Assembly (NCBI GenBank): GCA_947044405.1
Contig: CAMRHE010000011.1
Span: 7,422,501-7,486,500 of the forward strand
DNA: 64,000 bases
Direction: 5' to 3'
DNA from: Leptodactylus fallax
Taxonomy: Eukaryota; Chordata; Amphibia; Anura; Leptodactylidae
A program made the position numbers and the translations under genes. The notes under the pieces are model-generated. The model saw only the letters and a list, made by a program, of their open reading frames with translations, was not told the origin of the DNA and made no database searches. Shown here piece by piece: positions 22,195 through 33,450 of this stretch; the stretch's first letter is position 1, and each line of letters begins with the position of its first letter.

Positions 22195-23806
22195 TACAGA
22201 CCAAAAGTTTGGACACACCTTCTCATTCCAAGAGTTTTCTGTATTTTCATGACTATAAAAATTGTAGATTCACACTGAAGGCATCAAAACTATGAATTAA
22301 CACATGTGGAATTATATACTTAACAAAGAAGAGTGAAACAAATGAAAATATGTCTTAAATTCTAGGTTCTTCAAAGTAGCTACCTTTTGCTTTGATTACT
22401 GCTTTGCACACTCTTGGCATTCTCTTGATGAGCTTCAAGAGGTAGTCACCTGAAATGGTTTTCACTTCACAGGTGTGCCCTGTCAGGTTTAATAAGTGGG
22501 ATTTCTTGCCTTATAAATGGGGTTGGGACCATCAGTCGTGTTGTTCAGAAGTCAGGTGGATACACAGCTGATAGTCCTACTGAATGGAATGTTAGAATTT
22601 GTATTATGGCAAGAAAAAAGCAGTTAAGTAAAGAAAAACGAGTGGCCATCATTACTTTAAGAAATGAAGGTCAGTCAGTCTGAAAAATTGGGAAAACTTT
22701 GAAAGTGTCCCCAAGTGCAGTGGCCAAAACCATCAAGCGCTACAAAGAAACTGGCTCACATGAGGACTGCCCCAGGAAAGGAAGACCAAGAATCACCTCT
22801 GCTGCAGAGGATAAGTTCATCCGAGTCACCAGCCTCAGAAATCGCAGGTTAACAGCAGCTCAGATTAGAGACCAGGTCAATGCCACACAGAGTTCTAGCA
22901 GCAGACACATCTCTACAACAACTGTTAAGAGGAGACTGTGTGCAGCAGGCCTTCATGGTAAAATAGCTGCTAGGAAACCACTGCTAAGGACAGGCAACAA
23001 GCAGAAGAGACTTGTTTGGGCTAAAGAACACAAGGAATGGACATTAGACCTGTGGATATCTGTGCTTTTGTCTGATGAGTCCAAATTTGAGATCTTTGAT
23101 TCCAACCACCATGTCTTTGTGCGACGTAGAAAAGGTGAACGCATGGACTCTATATGCCTGGTTCCCACCGTGAAGCATGGAGGAGGAGGTGTGATGGTGT
23201 GGGGGTGCTTTGCTGGTGACACTGTTGGGGATTTATTCAAAATTGAAGGAATACTGAACCAGCATGGTTACCACAGCATCTTGCAGCGGCATGCTATACC
23301 ATCCGGTTTATGTTTAGTTGGACCATCATTTATTTTTCAACAGGACAATGACCCCAAACACACCTCCAGACTGTGTAAGGGCTATTTGACCAAGAAGAAG
23401 AGTGATGGGGTGCTACGCCAGATGACCTGGCCTCCACAGTAACCAGACCTGAACCCAATCGAGATGGTTTGGGGTGAGCTGGACCGCAGAGTGAAGGCAA
23501 AAGGGCCAACAAGTGCTAAGCATCTCTGGGAACTCCTTCAACACTGTTGGAAGACCATTTCAGATGACTACCTCTTGAAGCTCATCAAGAGAATGCCAAG
23601 AGTGTGCAAAGCAGTAATCAAAGCAAAAGGTGGCTACTTTGAAGAACCTAGAAAATAAGACATATTTTCAGTTGTTTCACACTTTTTTGTTAAGTATATA
23701 ATTCCAAATGTGTTAATTCATAGTTTTGATGCCTTCAGTGTGAATCTACAATTTTTATAGTCATGAAAATACAGAAAACTCTTGGAATGAGAAGGTCTGT
23801 ACTGTA
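22190..23806 (+). mobile_element. Tc1-like transposon, DD38E type, long terminal repeats
   Basis: Sister of 16867-18500 in the opposite orientation. The left end is TACAGTACAGACCAAAAG. The right end is GTCTGTACTGTA, but 16 bases of the terminal repeat (GTGTCCAAACTTTT region) are deleted near 23795. The inverted repeats are about 260 bp and include the last roughly 35 codons of the transposase. Confidence 0.92.
22606..23658 (+). pseudogene. Tc1-type transposase (DD38E), two stop codons only
   Basis: Starts ATGGCAAGAAAAAAGCAG at 22606 and would give about 350 residues. It is disabled by a TGA at 22681, where the sister copy has an Arg codon (CGA), and a TAA at 23440, where the sister has TTA. 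Between them the frame is open: helix-turn-helix (SPSAVAKTIKRY), GRPRITS, LSDESKFEIFD (first Asp), [13 protein letters not shown] (second Asp) and PDLNPIEMVW (Glu, 38 residues on). The C-terminus ends GGYFEEPRK. It is the best preserved DD38E copy here. Confidence 0.92.
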
Positions 23807-23812
23807 TATATA

Positions 23813-25406
23813 TACAGTGCCTTGCGAAAGTATTCGGCCCCCTTGAACTTTTCAACCTTTTGCCACATTTCAGGCTCAAACATAAGGATATAAAATTTAA
23901 ATTTTTTGGTGAAGAATCAACAAGTGGGACACAATCGTGAAGTGGAATGAAATTTATTGGATATGTTAAACTTTTGTAAAAAATAAAAAACTGAAAAGTG
24001 GGGCGTGCCAAATTATTCGGCCCCCTTAAGTTAATATTTTGTAGCGCCACCTTTTGCTGCGATTACAGCTGCAAGTCGCTTAAGGTATGTCTCTATCAGT
24101 TTTGCACATCGAGAGACTGAAATTCTTGCCCATTCTTCCTTGGAAAACAGCTCGAGCTCAGTGAGGTTGGATGGAGAGCGTTTGTGAACAGCAGTTTTCA
24201 GCTCTTTCCACAGATTCTCGATTGGATTCAGGTATGGACTTTGACTTGGCCATTCTAACACCTGGATACGTTTATTTGTGAACCATTCCATTGTAGATTT
24301 TGCTTTATGTTTGGGATCATTGTCTTGTTGGAAGATAAATCTCCATCCCAGTCTCAGGTCTTTTGCAGAGTCCAACAGGTTTTCTTCCAGAATGGTCCTG
24401 TATTTGGCTCCATCCATCTTCCCATCAATTTTAACCATCTTCCCTGTCCCTGCTGAAGAAAAGCAGGCCCAAACCATGATGCTGCCACCACCATGTTTGA
24501 CAGTGGGGATGGTGTATGCAGGGTGATGAGCTGTGTTGCTTTTATGTCAAACATATCGTTTTGCATTGTGGCCAAAAAGTTCAATTTTGGTTTCATCTGA
24601 CCAGAGCACCTTCTTCCACATGTTTGGTATGTCTCCCAGGTGGCTTGTGGCAAACTTTAAACAAGACTTTTTCTGGATATCTTTGAGAAATGGCTTTTTT
24701 CTTGCCACTCTTCCATAAAGGCCAGATTTGTGCAGTGTACGACTGATTGTTATCCTATGGATAGACTCTCCCACCTCAGCTGTAGATCTCTGCAGTTCAT
24801 CCAGAGTGATTGTGGGCCTCTTGGCTGCATCTCTGATCAGTCTTCTCCTTGTTTGAGATGAAAGTTTAGAGGGATGGCTGGGTCTTGGTAGATTTGCAGT
24901 GGTCTGTTACTCTTTCCATTTCAATATGATCACTTGCACAGTGCTCCTTGGGATGTTTAAAGTTTGGGAAATCTTTTTGTATCCAAATCCGGCTTTAAAC
25001 TTCTCCACAACAGTATCACGGACCTGCCTGGTGTGTTCCTTGGTTTTCATGATGCTCTCTGCGCTTTAAACAGAACCCTGAGACTATCACAGAGCAGCTG
25101 CATTTATACGGAGACTTGATTACACACAGGTGGATTATATTTATCATCATCAGTCATTTAGGACAACATTGGATCATTCAGAGATCCTCACTGAACTTCT
25201 GGAGTGAGTTTGCTGCACTGAAAGTAAAGGGGCCAAATAATATTGCACGCCCCACTTTTCAGTTTTTTATTTTTTACAAAAGTTTAAAATAACCAATAAA
25301 TTTTGTTCCACTTCACAATTGTGTCCCACTTGTTGATTCTTGACCAAAAAATTAAAATTTTATATCTTTATGTTTGAAGCCTGAAATGTGGCAAAAGGTT
25401 GAAAAG
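23813..25406 (-). mobile_element. Tc1-like transposon, DD34E type, one end truncated
   Basis: The left terminus TACAGTGCCTTGCGAAAG follows the previous Tc1 after a few TA units. The right side loses similarity after GTTGAAAAGT at about 25406, so the last roughly 35 bases of the terminal repeat seen in the sister copy at 50306-50340 are absent. Transcribed on the minus strand. Confidence 0.9.
24031..25050 (-). pseudogene. Tc1-type transposase (DD34E), stops
   Basis: On the minus strand it starts ATGAAAACCAAGGAACAC at 25050 and ends GGATKY-stop at 24031, full length. The frame is interrupted by TAA near 24907 (where the sister copy has TAT), by TGA near 24548 (where the sister has TGG), and by other changes. 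Motifs kept: [25 protein letters not shown] and NPIENLW with 34-residue spacing; SPDLNP has become SPYLNP. The C-terminal CAKLIETYLKRLAAV is intact here but frameshifted in the sister copy, so the two copies decayed independently. Confidence 0.9.
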
Positions 25407-25800
25407 TGTATGGATAAACTATGAATATGTTTCCCCTCTTACTATTCGTATTTCCATATACATACATGTCACATTCACTTTGACATAACTTCAGCTATGT
25501 TTGCCTTAGGCTGAGGCCTCCTTTGTAGAAAGCTGTTTTTTTCTGTTTCAGATTTTGCTGCGGTTTTTTGAGCCAAAGTCAGAAGTAGATTGAGTAGAAG
25601 ATAGAAATATAAGTACATCCTTTATATTTCTAATTCCTTTTATATAGCTTCCCATTGGATAGATGTTGAGCTTTCAATCAGGCTGTAAGCTTTGTTGTTT
25701 TGTGAGTAAAAAGTAGCTTTGGTCCTTTTAAGCTGTTTTTCATATGTATATAGCAGGGCATATCTTTGTTAGATGTCTTAAAGTGTACTTCCAGCTATAA
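25407..25800. other. Spacer with a fragment of the GCAGATTTTGCTGCG MITE
   Basis: Around 25505-25600 (GAGGCCTCCTTTG, CAGATTTTGCTGCGGTTTTT, TGAGCCAAAGTCAGAAGTAG) the sequence matches one arm of the palindromic MITE at 63643-63841. Otherwise AT-rich with no coding region. Confidence 0.5.
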
Positions 25801-26220
25801 ACAACATTTCATAAATGAATAGTACAGGATAACCCCTTAACAACCATGGACATAATAGTACATCCCGACCGCCTGGGCCTTAAAGTAAATGTGCATACTA
25901 TTTTGCCCATGACCTACCGCCCGCTCACTATCTGAGCAGGCGGCATCAGGAGTGGGTGTTAGCTGTAACTGACAGCTAACACCCACTCGATTAACCCTCG
26001 GTTGGAGCTGAGCTCCAATCAGGGGTTTTAACCCCTTGGATGCCGCAGTCATGTCACCAAGCGGTTCCGCCATTTTAATGTCCCCCATCGGCACTCCCCA
26101 TGGTGAGATAGGGGGGTGCCGTTATGTATTTTCTAGTGGGACCTCACTAAACAGTAAAAAAAAAAAAAGTTGAAAAAAAAGTAAAGTGTATGAAAAAAAA
26201 ATTAATAAATGAATAAAGCC
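25801..26220. repeat. Hairpin-rich interspersed repeat with A-rich end
   Basis: Begins in the CCCCTTAACAACCATGG stretch. It contains a near-perfect hairpin (25955-25989, GTGGGTGTTAGCTGT paired with ACAGCTAACACCCAC) and then a palindrome, TTGGAGCTGAGCTCCAA (about 26001-26017). It ends in A-rich sequence (26155-26210). The architecture resembles 63085-63600. No coding region. Confidence 0.55.
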
Positions 26221-26369
26221 CCAAAATGCCACTCTCAAAGTGATGTGATCTTGAGTCAGGCTCCTGTGAGAGCCTCCTCCTCCTTTAATGTTATAGTGAT
26301 GTGGCACCAGCTGAGAAAGCTTTCTCCTAGTCAGAGCAGTCTTCTTCCTCTTTTTGATGAGTTGGATGA

Positions 26370-26970
26370 GAACAGTTAGTATTTTAGCGAGTTAGTAGAG
26401 AGGCAGAAGTGGAAGAGAAAGACATGAGTGTTGGTGGAAGAGATAGATAGTAGTAGCAGAAGTGTGGTACTGGTAGTTATTCTGGTAGGGACAGTAGGGG
26501 GAAATCTGGAGGTGGAAAGAATCCCATGGCCCTGATGAGTCTGAAAAAAGTGGGGAAGATGATGACATTGGCAATCACGATTCTTTTGCAAATAGGGCCT
26601 ACAAACCGGGTCAGGGCGACAAGGTGACCTCAGCCAATGTGCAGCCCCAATATCCAAAAAGCCTGACCAGGGTAGGCCTAGGGGGAGCCCGCAGGGTGGT
26701 GCTGGAGGCAGTGGCAGACACATTTGCACTGCTGCTGGTGTTGGTGGCAGCAAATACATACGGTCACATACAATGTTGTACATTGACAGACGACATATCC
26801 ATGGCGATTTGCAAGATTTGCAAGTACAAATTTAGCTGTGGCCATGCAGGAACAATTATAGGAATTACATCTCCACACGAACATGAAAAGGCATAACTAG
26901 TTTATTAGAAAAAATAGACTTGGCATTGGCACTGGTAGGGAAAGTGATCCCCTGTGATCTTCCTTGTAAG
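26370..26970 (+). pseudogene. hAT transposase relic: N-terminus and BED zinc finger
   Basis: Plus-strand counterpart of the relic at 11400-13700. The BED finger is at about 26805-26895 (ICKICKYKFSCGHAGTIIGI, followed by a degraded His pair); here the CxxC is intact. A Gly/Ala/acidic N-terminal region precedes it. The next segment (GGCATTGGCACTGGTAGGG, GTGATCCCCTGTGATCTTCC) matches 13450-13530 of the other relic on its minus strand. Similarity ends near 26970, where an unrelated insertion begins. Confidence 0.65.
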
Positions 26971-27420
26971 TAGGCCATATCCAGGTGTTTAACTACTACC
27001 GTTGCAGCCATAGGGCCTGCGACCTTAGGGGCCTAATGCGACCTTAGGGGCCTGCTGTTTTTTATTTGGTTTTTTTTATAATTTTTTTGAATAGGCCATT
27101 ACCTGCTGGAGTAATCCCTGCAGGAAATGGGCCTTATTTACTTACTGATCCCTGTTGCTGGTCACGGCCATCTCCATTTCCACTTCTGCCCTCCTGGGTG
27201 CCCCAGCAATGTGATATGGGACGCACATTAAATGGTTAAGTAAGGCCGCGGGCCCTTGGCAAGAGTATTTGTTGGGTGAACCAAAACCAATACTGCTATT
27301 ATTATATTCTGGGGTCTCTTCAGACCCCATAGTATAATGACTGGAGGCCCAGGGGAGGTGAGCAAACATACAAAAAAAACAGTGTTACTTGCCTGTCTGC
27401 CGAATGGAAGAAAAATTGGC
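26971..27420. mobile_element. Insertion carrying the cassette hairpin
   Basis: Interrupts the hAT relic. It contains GGCCATTACCTGCTGGAGTA...CTGCAGGAAATGGGCC, the same module as 38240-38290. It also has the cassette hairpin at 27300-27338 (TATTATATTCTGGGGTCT, loop, AGACCCCATAGTATAAT) and the sequence that follows it elsewhere (GGCCCAGGGGAGGTGAGCAA). Its own termini are not clear. Confidence 0.55.
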
Positions 27421-27860
27421 ATATTATCAGGATAGGTTGTATACCCAGCTTGCCGAAGTTTTTAGGGAGACCACTGCAAATTTCAGGAGGAAAAGCAGCA
27501 GCATTAGCAGCCAGTACAGTATCTGGAATATAATGAACCAGAAATGTTTCACCTTGCAGCACCAACCAGACCAACAACAGGCAACTGACATCCACTGACT
27601 GAACCAACAGCTACAACCGTAACTAGATTGCTCCTTTATTCCAGCAGATCGTTTGACCCCATGGAATACTGGGCTAATAGAGTAGTGGAAGGAACTAGCC
27701 CAGTTTGCTATGGGAGTTCTATCTTGTCCAGCCTCAGTGCTACCAGTGGCGTTGGAACACCTAGAAGGACCAAACTGTCCTCTTCTGGTATTGATAAAAT
27801 GACTTTCATCTAAATGAATTGCATGGATCTGTGAGGATTTTCACACTCCAAATAGAGCTG
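27421..27860 (+). pseudogene. hAT transposase relic: C-terminal hATC region
   Basis: 27430-27600 (TTAGGGAGACCACTGCAAAT, then IWNIMNQKCFTLQHQPDQQQ) aligns with 11700-11970 of the minus-strand relic. 27650-27860 encodes the dimerisation domain in two frames: DPMEYWANRV, then WKELAQFAMGVLSCPASV in a shifted frame, then DKMTFI and AWICEDFHTP-like sequence. The middle of the transposase is missing. With 26370-26970 it forms one split, internally deleted copy. Confidence 0.65.
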
Positions 27861-28330
27861 CCACTGTCTCCCTGTATCCTGTTCCATTTACTATACTGCT
27901 GATGCTGCCTGCTACTCCTAAACAGTAGGACATCATCTCTTGTGGCCCGGCCATCACATTATTCCATGCTGTGCTATCACTCATATTTCCACAGCTACCA
28001 GCACTGCCATCACTCTGACAAACATGTCCTATGGCCTGGTCCATCACATTCCACTATACCACACTGTTGGCCCCACAGCGTTGACATAAAAAACAAAACA
28101 AAGTTAGATTAAAGAAGGTCCCCAACTCAAAAGAACCTGTGCCATTGCATCTTTCAATGCCAATACCATTTTGATTTCACATCTGCTCCCATGAAGGAAT
28201 CATTTTTCTCCAAAATAATTAGCCTGTAGCACTTATAAGTCATCAAAACGGGCTAATTTTATAAATTAAACCATTGCTTTTTGCCATATCACCATTATGT
28301 GTGCATAAAAAACAACAGGCTTTGACCCCT
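27861..28330. other. Probable 3' flank of the hAT relic
   Basis: Non-coding. The first part (TGTATCCTGTTCCATTTACT...CTGCCTGCTACTCC) matches 11330-11400 on the minus strand. The remainder contains a CATCACATT-type imperfect repeat. No end was identified. Confidence 0.4.
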
Positions 28331-28990
28331 TTCCGTCATCCTCTGTAATAGTACAGCAGATATCGAGTATTTAAATATGGGGGTTGCTCAGGAGCTGAGT
28401 GGCCGCCATAGTCGGCGACTTTCTGCTGTATTACACGGCAGAGACCTGGCGCTAGTGCCCACGGTCATTGCCTGCACTGATCTCAGGCATTAAGGCCTCT
28501 GGTGTCTTGGTCAGGCCCTGGCCCCTGAAGCGAGATCCAGGGCTGGTGTCCCATTGCTATGACAGCTGGGAGCCTATTGAAGGCTCCAAGTCTTGTCTCC
28601 CATACATTTTTATGGCAGGCTGCTTTATGCAGCTTGTCATACAAATGCCAATACTTTGCAATGCATTGCAAAGCACTAACATTGTAATGCATTGCATTAG
28701 TGATCAGACCCCCTGTAGTTCAAAAATAAATGCAATAATTATAATAAAAAAAGGAAAAAAAAATATGAAAAAGCACCAAAAAGAACTAAAAGTTTAAATT
28801 ACACCCCTTTCCCTAGAATACATGTCAACCCATTCCCGCCGGTGACATTTTTCGATTTTCTTTTTTGACTCTCCACCTTCCAAACCCCATAACTTTTTTA
28901 ATTTTCTGTTCTCAAAACCATATGGGTGCTTATTGCAGACACCCTGGGCGTCTGCATGTTGTGGATAAGTAATCTTTTATATGTGCATAT
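28331..28990. repeat. Interspersed repeat, hairpin-rich then A-rich
   Basis: GC-rich segment (28380-28560) with short inverted repeats (CTGCACTGATCTCAGGC; CAGGCCCTGGCCCCTG), then GCAATGCATTGC-type inverted repeats at 28655-28700, then A-rich sequence (28725-28800) and a GCCGGTGACATTTTTCG segment. The layout is similar to 25801-26220 and 63085-63600. No gene is recognised. Confidence 0.45.
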
Positions 28991-29557
28991 CATCTTTTGA
29001 ATTCTCCCCGTTTTTCAGGTTTTTGTGTGCTAATTATCATCCTCTCTTTTTGGTTAGGATAATTTATAGGTAGAACTTATGTCTCACCTTGTTATATATT
29101 TATACCTTTTGAGAGTTGTATATTTGCGATTCCTTGTGTGATATGTGCATTTCTTATATTGTTAGTTCCACTATTGCCATGCTGTTTGTTTGGTTACTAG
29201 TATGATATTGGACTATTGGACCCTACAAGTCTTTCCCCATTTCGTTTTTGTATATGCATTTGTTGTAAATACTGTGTGTCCAGATTTTATGTCTTTTATT
29301 GGATACTAATAAACTTCTTTATATTTTATTTTGGTGAGGTTTTTTTTTCTTCTTTTTCTTATGGGTACTTCGATATATTATCTCACCATTTATGTTACCA
29401 TTGCCTCTTTTGTGTTTTTAATTTTTATAAATTTGAAGACCGGGCATTTTCAGACACAGGGATACTTAATGTGTATGTGTTTCACAGTAATACTTTACTT
29501 TCATATGTATTCTAGGGAAAGGGGGGTGATTTGAACTTTTGAATTTTTAGGTTTTTT

Positions 29558-29605
<48 letters not shown>

Positions 29606-30959
29606 AAAAAAACACATCCACAAATTGTAGAAATATACACCGAGCGGGCATGTTGTGATTTCCAAAACAGCATGTCAATTATATATATATATCACAAGGC
29701 CTTATGGGAAAGGAGCTGGGGAGCTCATGTGCCCTCTATTGGATGTAACAAATCCTCAATTTGCTTTTGACTTGGCTAGGTTTTGGAGAGCCCAGATCTT
29801 ACTAAATGCAGGCTTGGAAATATGGTTGACATATATTACAAGATAACTTTTTTTCTTTTTAATGATATTTATTTTTGTCATGATTTTACAAATTATGCAA
29901 CTGTGTATGCATGCTTTTGTGGATTCATGTTCATCCATATACTGAATGCTCATTTATGCTATTCATACTTTAAGAATTAATATGTTAAGGGTTCCTCACA
30001 TAATTATGAATAAAACAAGGCTATTTTCATTACATTGTAACTATTCAAAATGATACAGTCGACTGTTTTCTGCTTTATTGTGTTACAAGTTTGAAATTGA
30101 CAAGCTTAATAAACACTGTGAACTATGCATTTTGCATAGATTTTAGATTCATTTCTACTAAGAACATTTATAGGGAAAATTTTATAGAAATTTCATGGGT
30201 CATATTCTAGAAAATTAGGATGTCATTAAAATAGGCACAACAAAAAAAAGAAATAAAAAAAATATCAAATTTTGCCAATTTGGTATTTGAATGCTTTATC
30301 AAAACTGTGGATCTAAACACGTAAATACTTGAAAGCATTTATATTTTCACATGTTATAATACACAAAAACAGTTATAAAAGAAAGTCTTGTGCATTAATA
30401 GACAATTACAGTAAGACTTAGAACCAATAAAACTAACATACTCGAATTGTTATTTTATGGTGCATCAAATTGAGGTAAAAGTTAATGGGCTACAACAATA
30501 CATTGTATTTTCTAGGACTCAAGACCAAAATGTGAATGAAATAGCAGATTACAAATTATTTGACAATTTTTTTCTACCACAGTAGATACTTAATGTCTTC
30601 TAGAGACTGAAATAGGAATGGTTTCAACCTTTTATTTCTTTTGTGTAGTTCTAAAATTGATTTGTGATTGTACCATTGTTACTGTGCATTTAAAATATTA
30701 ATATAAGTATAATAAATAAAAAAAAAATTAATATAATTTGCCATGCCTTTACTTGTGCCCTGTTCTCCCATTGTTCACTAGGTCTCACCTCTTTGCCCCC
30801 AGTCCTCTGTTCCTCTGTATTCTGCTTAAACCTATGCATAAGTGTACCAGGGGCATACACAAACAGTTGAGGGTCCCTGTGCAAGAACAGTTATAGGCTC
30901 TTTGGGTTTTTTTTTCAGTAACATAGCATACAAAACCTTCCTTCCCTCTAACAATCCAC
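28991..30959. other. AT-rich spacer with TA microsatellite
   Basis: Very AT-rich, with a TA microsatellite at about 29566-29602 and a fragment of the 1073-1290 repeat at 29610-29690. The open frames around 29216-29534 are T-rich and show no domain. I see no element termini or coding region. Confidence 0.45.
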
Positions 30960-31510
30960 TAGAGATGGGCGAACTGATTTGTACCATGTCTCCAAACCCC
31001 AGAGTATAAGAGGTGGAGGCCGTCACCTCTTTTGGGCCTCCTTGCTGATTCTGTTGATCTCCTAGTGACATCATGCACCTGGGTTCACCGCTGAGGCTTG
31101 TGATTGGACCACCAGCAGTCTCATGGGCACGCAGAGTGTCATGACGTAATCTCAGCATACCCAACTCACCACTGAGGTGCCATCATAGGCCTCAACAGAG
31201 ACCCCAGGCAAATTATATCACCAAAGAGGAAGATAGAAAGAGCGCATGACGCCATGAGGAGGCCCAAAAGAGGTGAGGGAAGGTGAGTATAATTTATTTT
31301 TTAACTTCCCTGGGCCTCCTTCTCTTGGGTTTGAAGAGGCCTCATAGTATCATAATTTCACTAACTAGTTCCTAGGAACCCTGACAGTGTTATACACAAT
31401 GTTTCAAGACAATTTAAGTTGTGGTTCATACCAAACTTGTTCAACCCCAAATGAATCCAGGACCGAGCCACCTGAAACTAAACCAATCCTGAGAGGTTCA
31501 CCAATCTCTA
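30960..31510. mobile_element. Non-autonomous hAT MITE (TAGAGATGGGCGAAC ends)
   Basis: Left end TAGAGATGGGCGAAC, right end GGTTCACCAATCTCTA. The flanks CAATCCAC (30952-30959) and CAAACCAC (31511-31518) match at 7 of 8 bases, consistent with an aged hAT duplication. It shares termini and 3' subterminal sequence (AGTTCCTAGGAACCCTGAC, CATACCAAACTTGTTC) with the large hAT relic at 4829-15259. It contains decayed versions of the cassette hairpin (about 30998 and 31319-31352) and an AAGGTGAGTATAA motif at 31281. Confidence 0.75.
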
Positions 31511-32960
31511 CAAACCACCAGTAATTGTTAACCATGATGTTCACGTTTACCCACAGTCTGATAGATACTAGAAAGCTGCTGTTAATGTGATAGGGCCCCC
31601 TAAACTTCTAGGCTGCATCAATTGTATCACTGACCCTGGTGTATACTGATTTTAGTATGTTAAAGAGTCAGCATATGCCATTGCACCATTGGTCCATCTT
31701 GTGCTCACTTGTGATAGGTTTAATAATGTGGACTCTATCTCTGTTACAATGTTTGATCAATAAGATCCCAGTACTCTATCGAGTCTGTTAAGAATGTGTC
31801 CAGACATACTCCCAAATACAGTATGGTACATGTACAGTTTACTAACTCTAGCTGTGTAACTCAAGTATTAAATGCCAGTGTGTATTAATAGCATTTCCTC
31901 TAAATAAGAATCAAAATAGAACAGATCACATTGTTACATTATTATTTTAAACTTCTCTACAATTGGCTTAAGCTATCCTGATCAGGAACATAGGATCTTG
32001 TTTAGTTCTTTTCATAAATGATCGATCCCCAGGATAGGTCATCAATAAAAGATAAGTAGTGGTCTGAAACCAAAGACTCCCCACTAATCAACTGTTTGAA
32101 GCGGCCAGGTCAACTCGCTGTTTACATTGTACCCCATCTGTTTTATAGCAGCTGTGCTATGTAATTACAGCCTCATGCCATTCACTTCTATGGGATAAGA
32201 CTGTCATTACATTACATGGTTGCTCTGCATCAGACAGCATGCAAAATAAACAATGAAGGAAGCTGTGACCCCTTCAAAGAGTTGATCAGCGGGGGTCCCC
32301 AGCTTTAGACCCCACTAATTGTGTAATGATGATCTGTCCTGAGGCCAACACTAGGGGATGCACTCCTTTTTTATCCACACACTGAGTGATATGGCATGAG
32401 TTAGCTTTGATCTCATATTTTTGGTAAGGCTGCAGTTTAACATCCTGGAATTATTATTATTATTATTATTGCATAATCAAAAAAAACAACAAAGACCAGA
32501 CAAATTGTACTATAAATATTAATTTTCTGTATCCATTTTATGTTGAGATATGATGCTAACTGTAATTGTTGTCCTTTGTAGTAGTATAGTTTGTAATAAC
32601 TAATAAAAATGTATGAAAATGTCTTTCAAGAAGAAACAAATCTAAGATTCATAATATATTCAGAATCATGGCATTATGTTCCTCACATGGTGGTGAATAA
32701 TGGCCATGCGATGGCCATTTTTGAAATGGCCATTATAGAACCCATGAATTTCATTGGGTCTATTCACATGGTTCTATCTATGTCCATATTGAAGTACAAA
32801 GATAGTGAATGTCAGTTTTTTTGATAGCTTTGACAAATGGGCCATCCAAAAAATGTTTTTCAGGCTGTTTTGTCCTGTAACTGGTGAAAATAAATGAATA
32901 ATGAAACTACATAGATAAAATAATAGTAATTCTAATAAACTTATTATAATAAAATATAAA

Positions 32961-33006
<46 letters not shown>

Positions 33007-33229
33007 GTTAATAATAATTATAATAATAACAATAATAATAATATTACTTCTCCTCAACATATCTAAATCCCCAGTGCTAACACAATTCCATTAACTAGGT
33101 TACATTCTATATCAAAAGAAACCTAAAATATTAGCAAGCACACATCTATGTGCTTAAAAAATAGTTTAAACTTGAAAAATGCATTGCTTTCTCTCATTTT
33201 CACATAACTTCCAATGTCAGAATTGCTAC
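31511..33229. other. Non-coding spacer with dispersed repeat and ATT microsatellites
   Basis: 31990-32350 (CCCCAGGATAGGTCATCA, ACTAATCAACTGTTTGAAG, GTTTTATAGCAGCTGTGCTA) belongs to the frog repeat also at 37200-37440 and 47360-47590. An ATT microsatellite lies at 32960-33006, a shorter one at 32450-32471. No gene seen. Confidence 0.5.
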
Positions 33230-33450
33230 AATAATCAACTCTTTTGGACCTTATTAGCCTCACGGGGGGGGGGGGGGAGTATACAATAGGAGTGCAATTT
33301 AGAAGAGGTAGACCAAAATGGGATTCAGTAGCTTCGGAAATTTGCCCAATGACAGTGTTTATTATTGGTGCAAAGAGGATGAGATATAGAAGACACCCTT
33401 GCCTAGTCTCAACATGGATGGTGAAGGCTTGCAAAATGTTGTTAATAATT
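33230..33450 (-). pseudogene. Fragment of a LINE reverse transcriptase
   Basis: Minus-strand frame with TRQGCLLYLILFAPIINTVI, resembling the RT block (RQGCPLSPLLFALVID) of non-LTR retrotransposons. About 15 further residues (HFGLPLLNCTPIV) could correspond to the GIQW-like segment that follows. The fragment is only about 60 residues and does not reach the catalytic ADD box, so the LINE clade cannot be assigned. A run of 13 G (33264-33277) interrupts its downstream end. Confidence 0.5.

Noticed and set aside
29216..29534. Aromatic-rich frames resembling membrane segments
   Set aside because: T-rich sequence produces Phe/Tyr/Leu runs in all frames; no start context or conservation.
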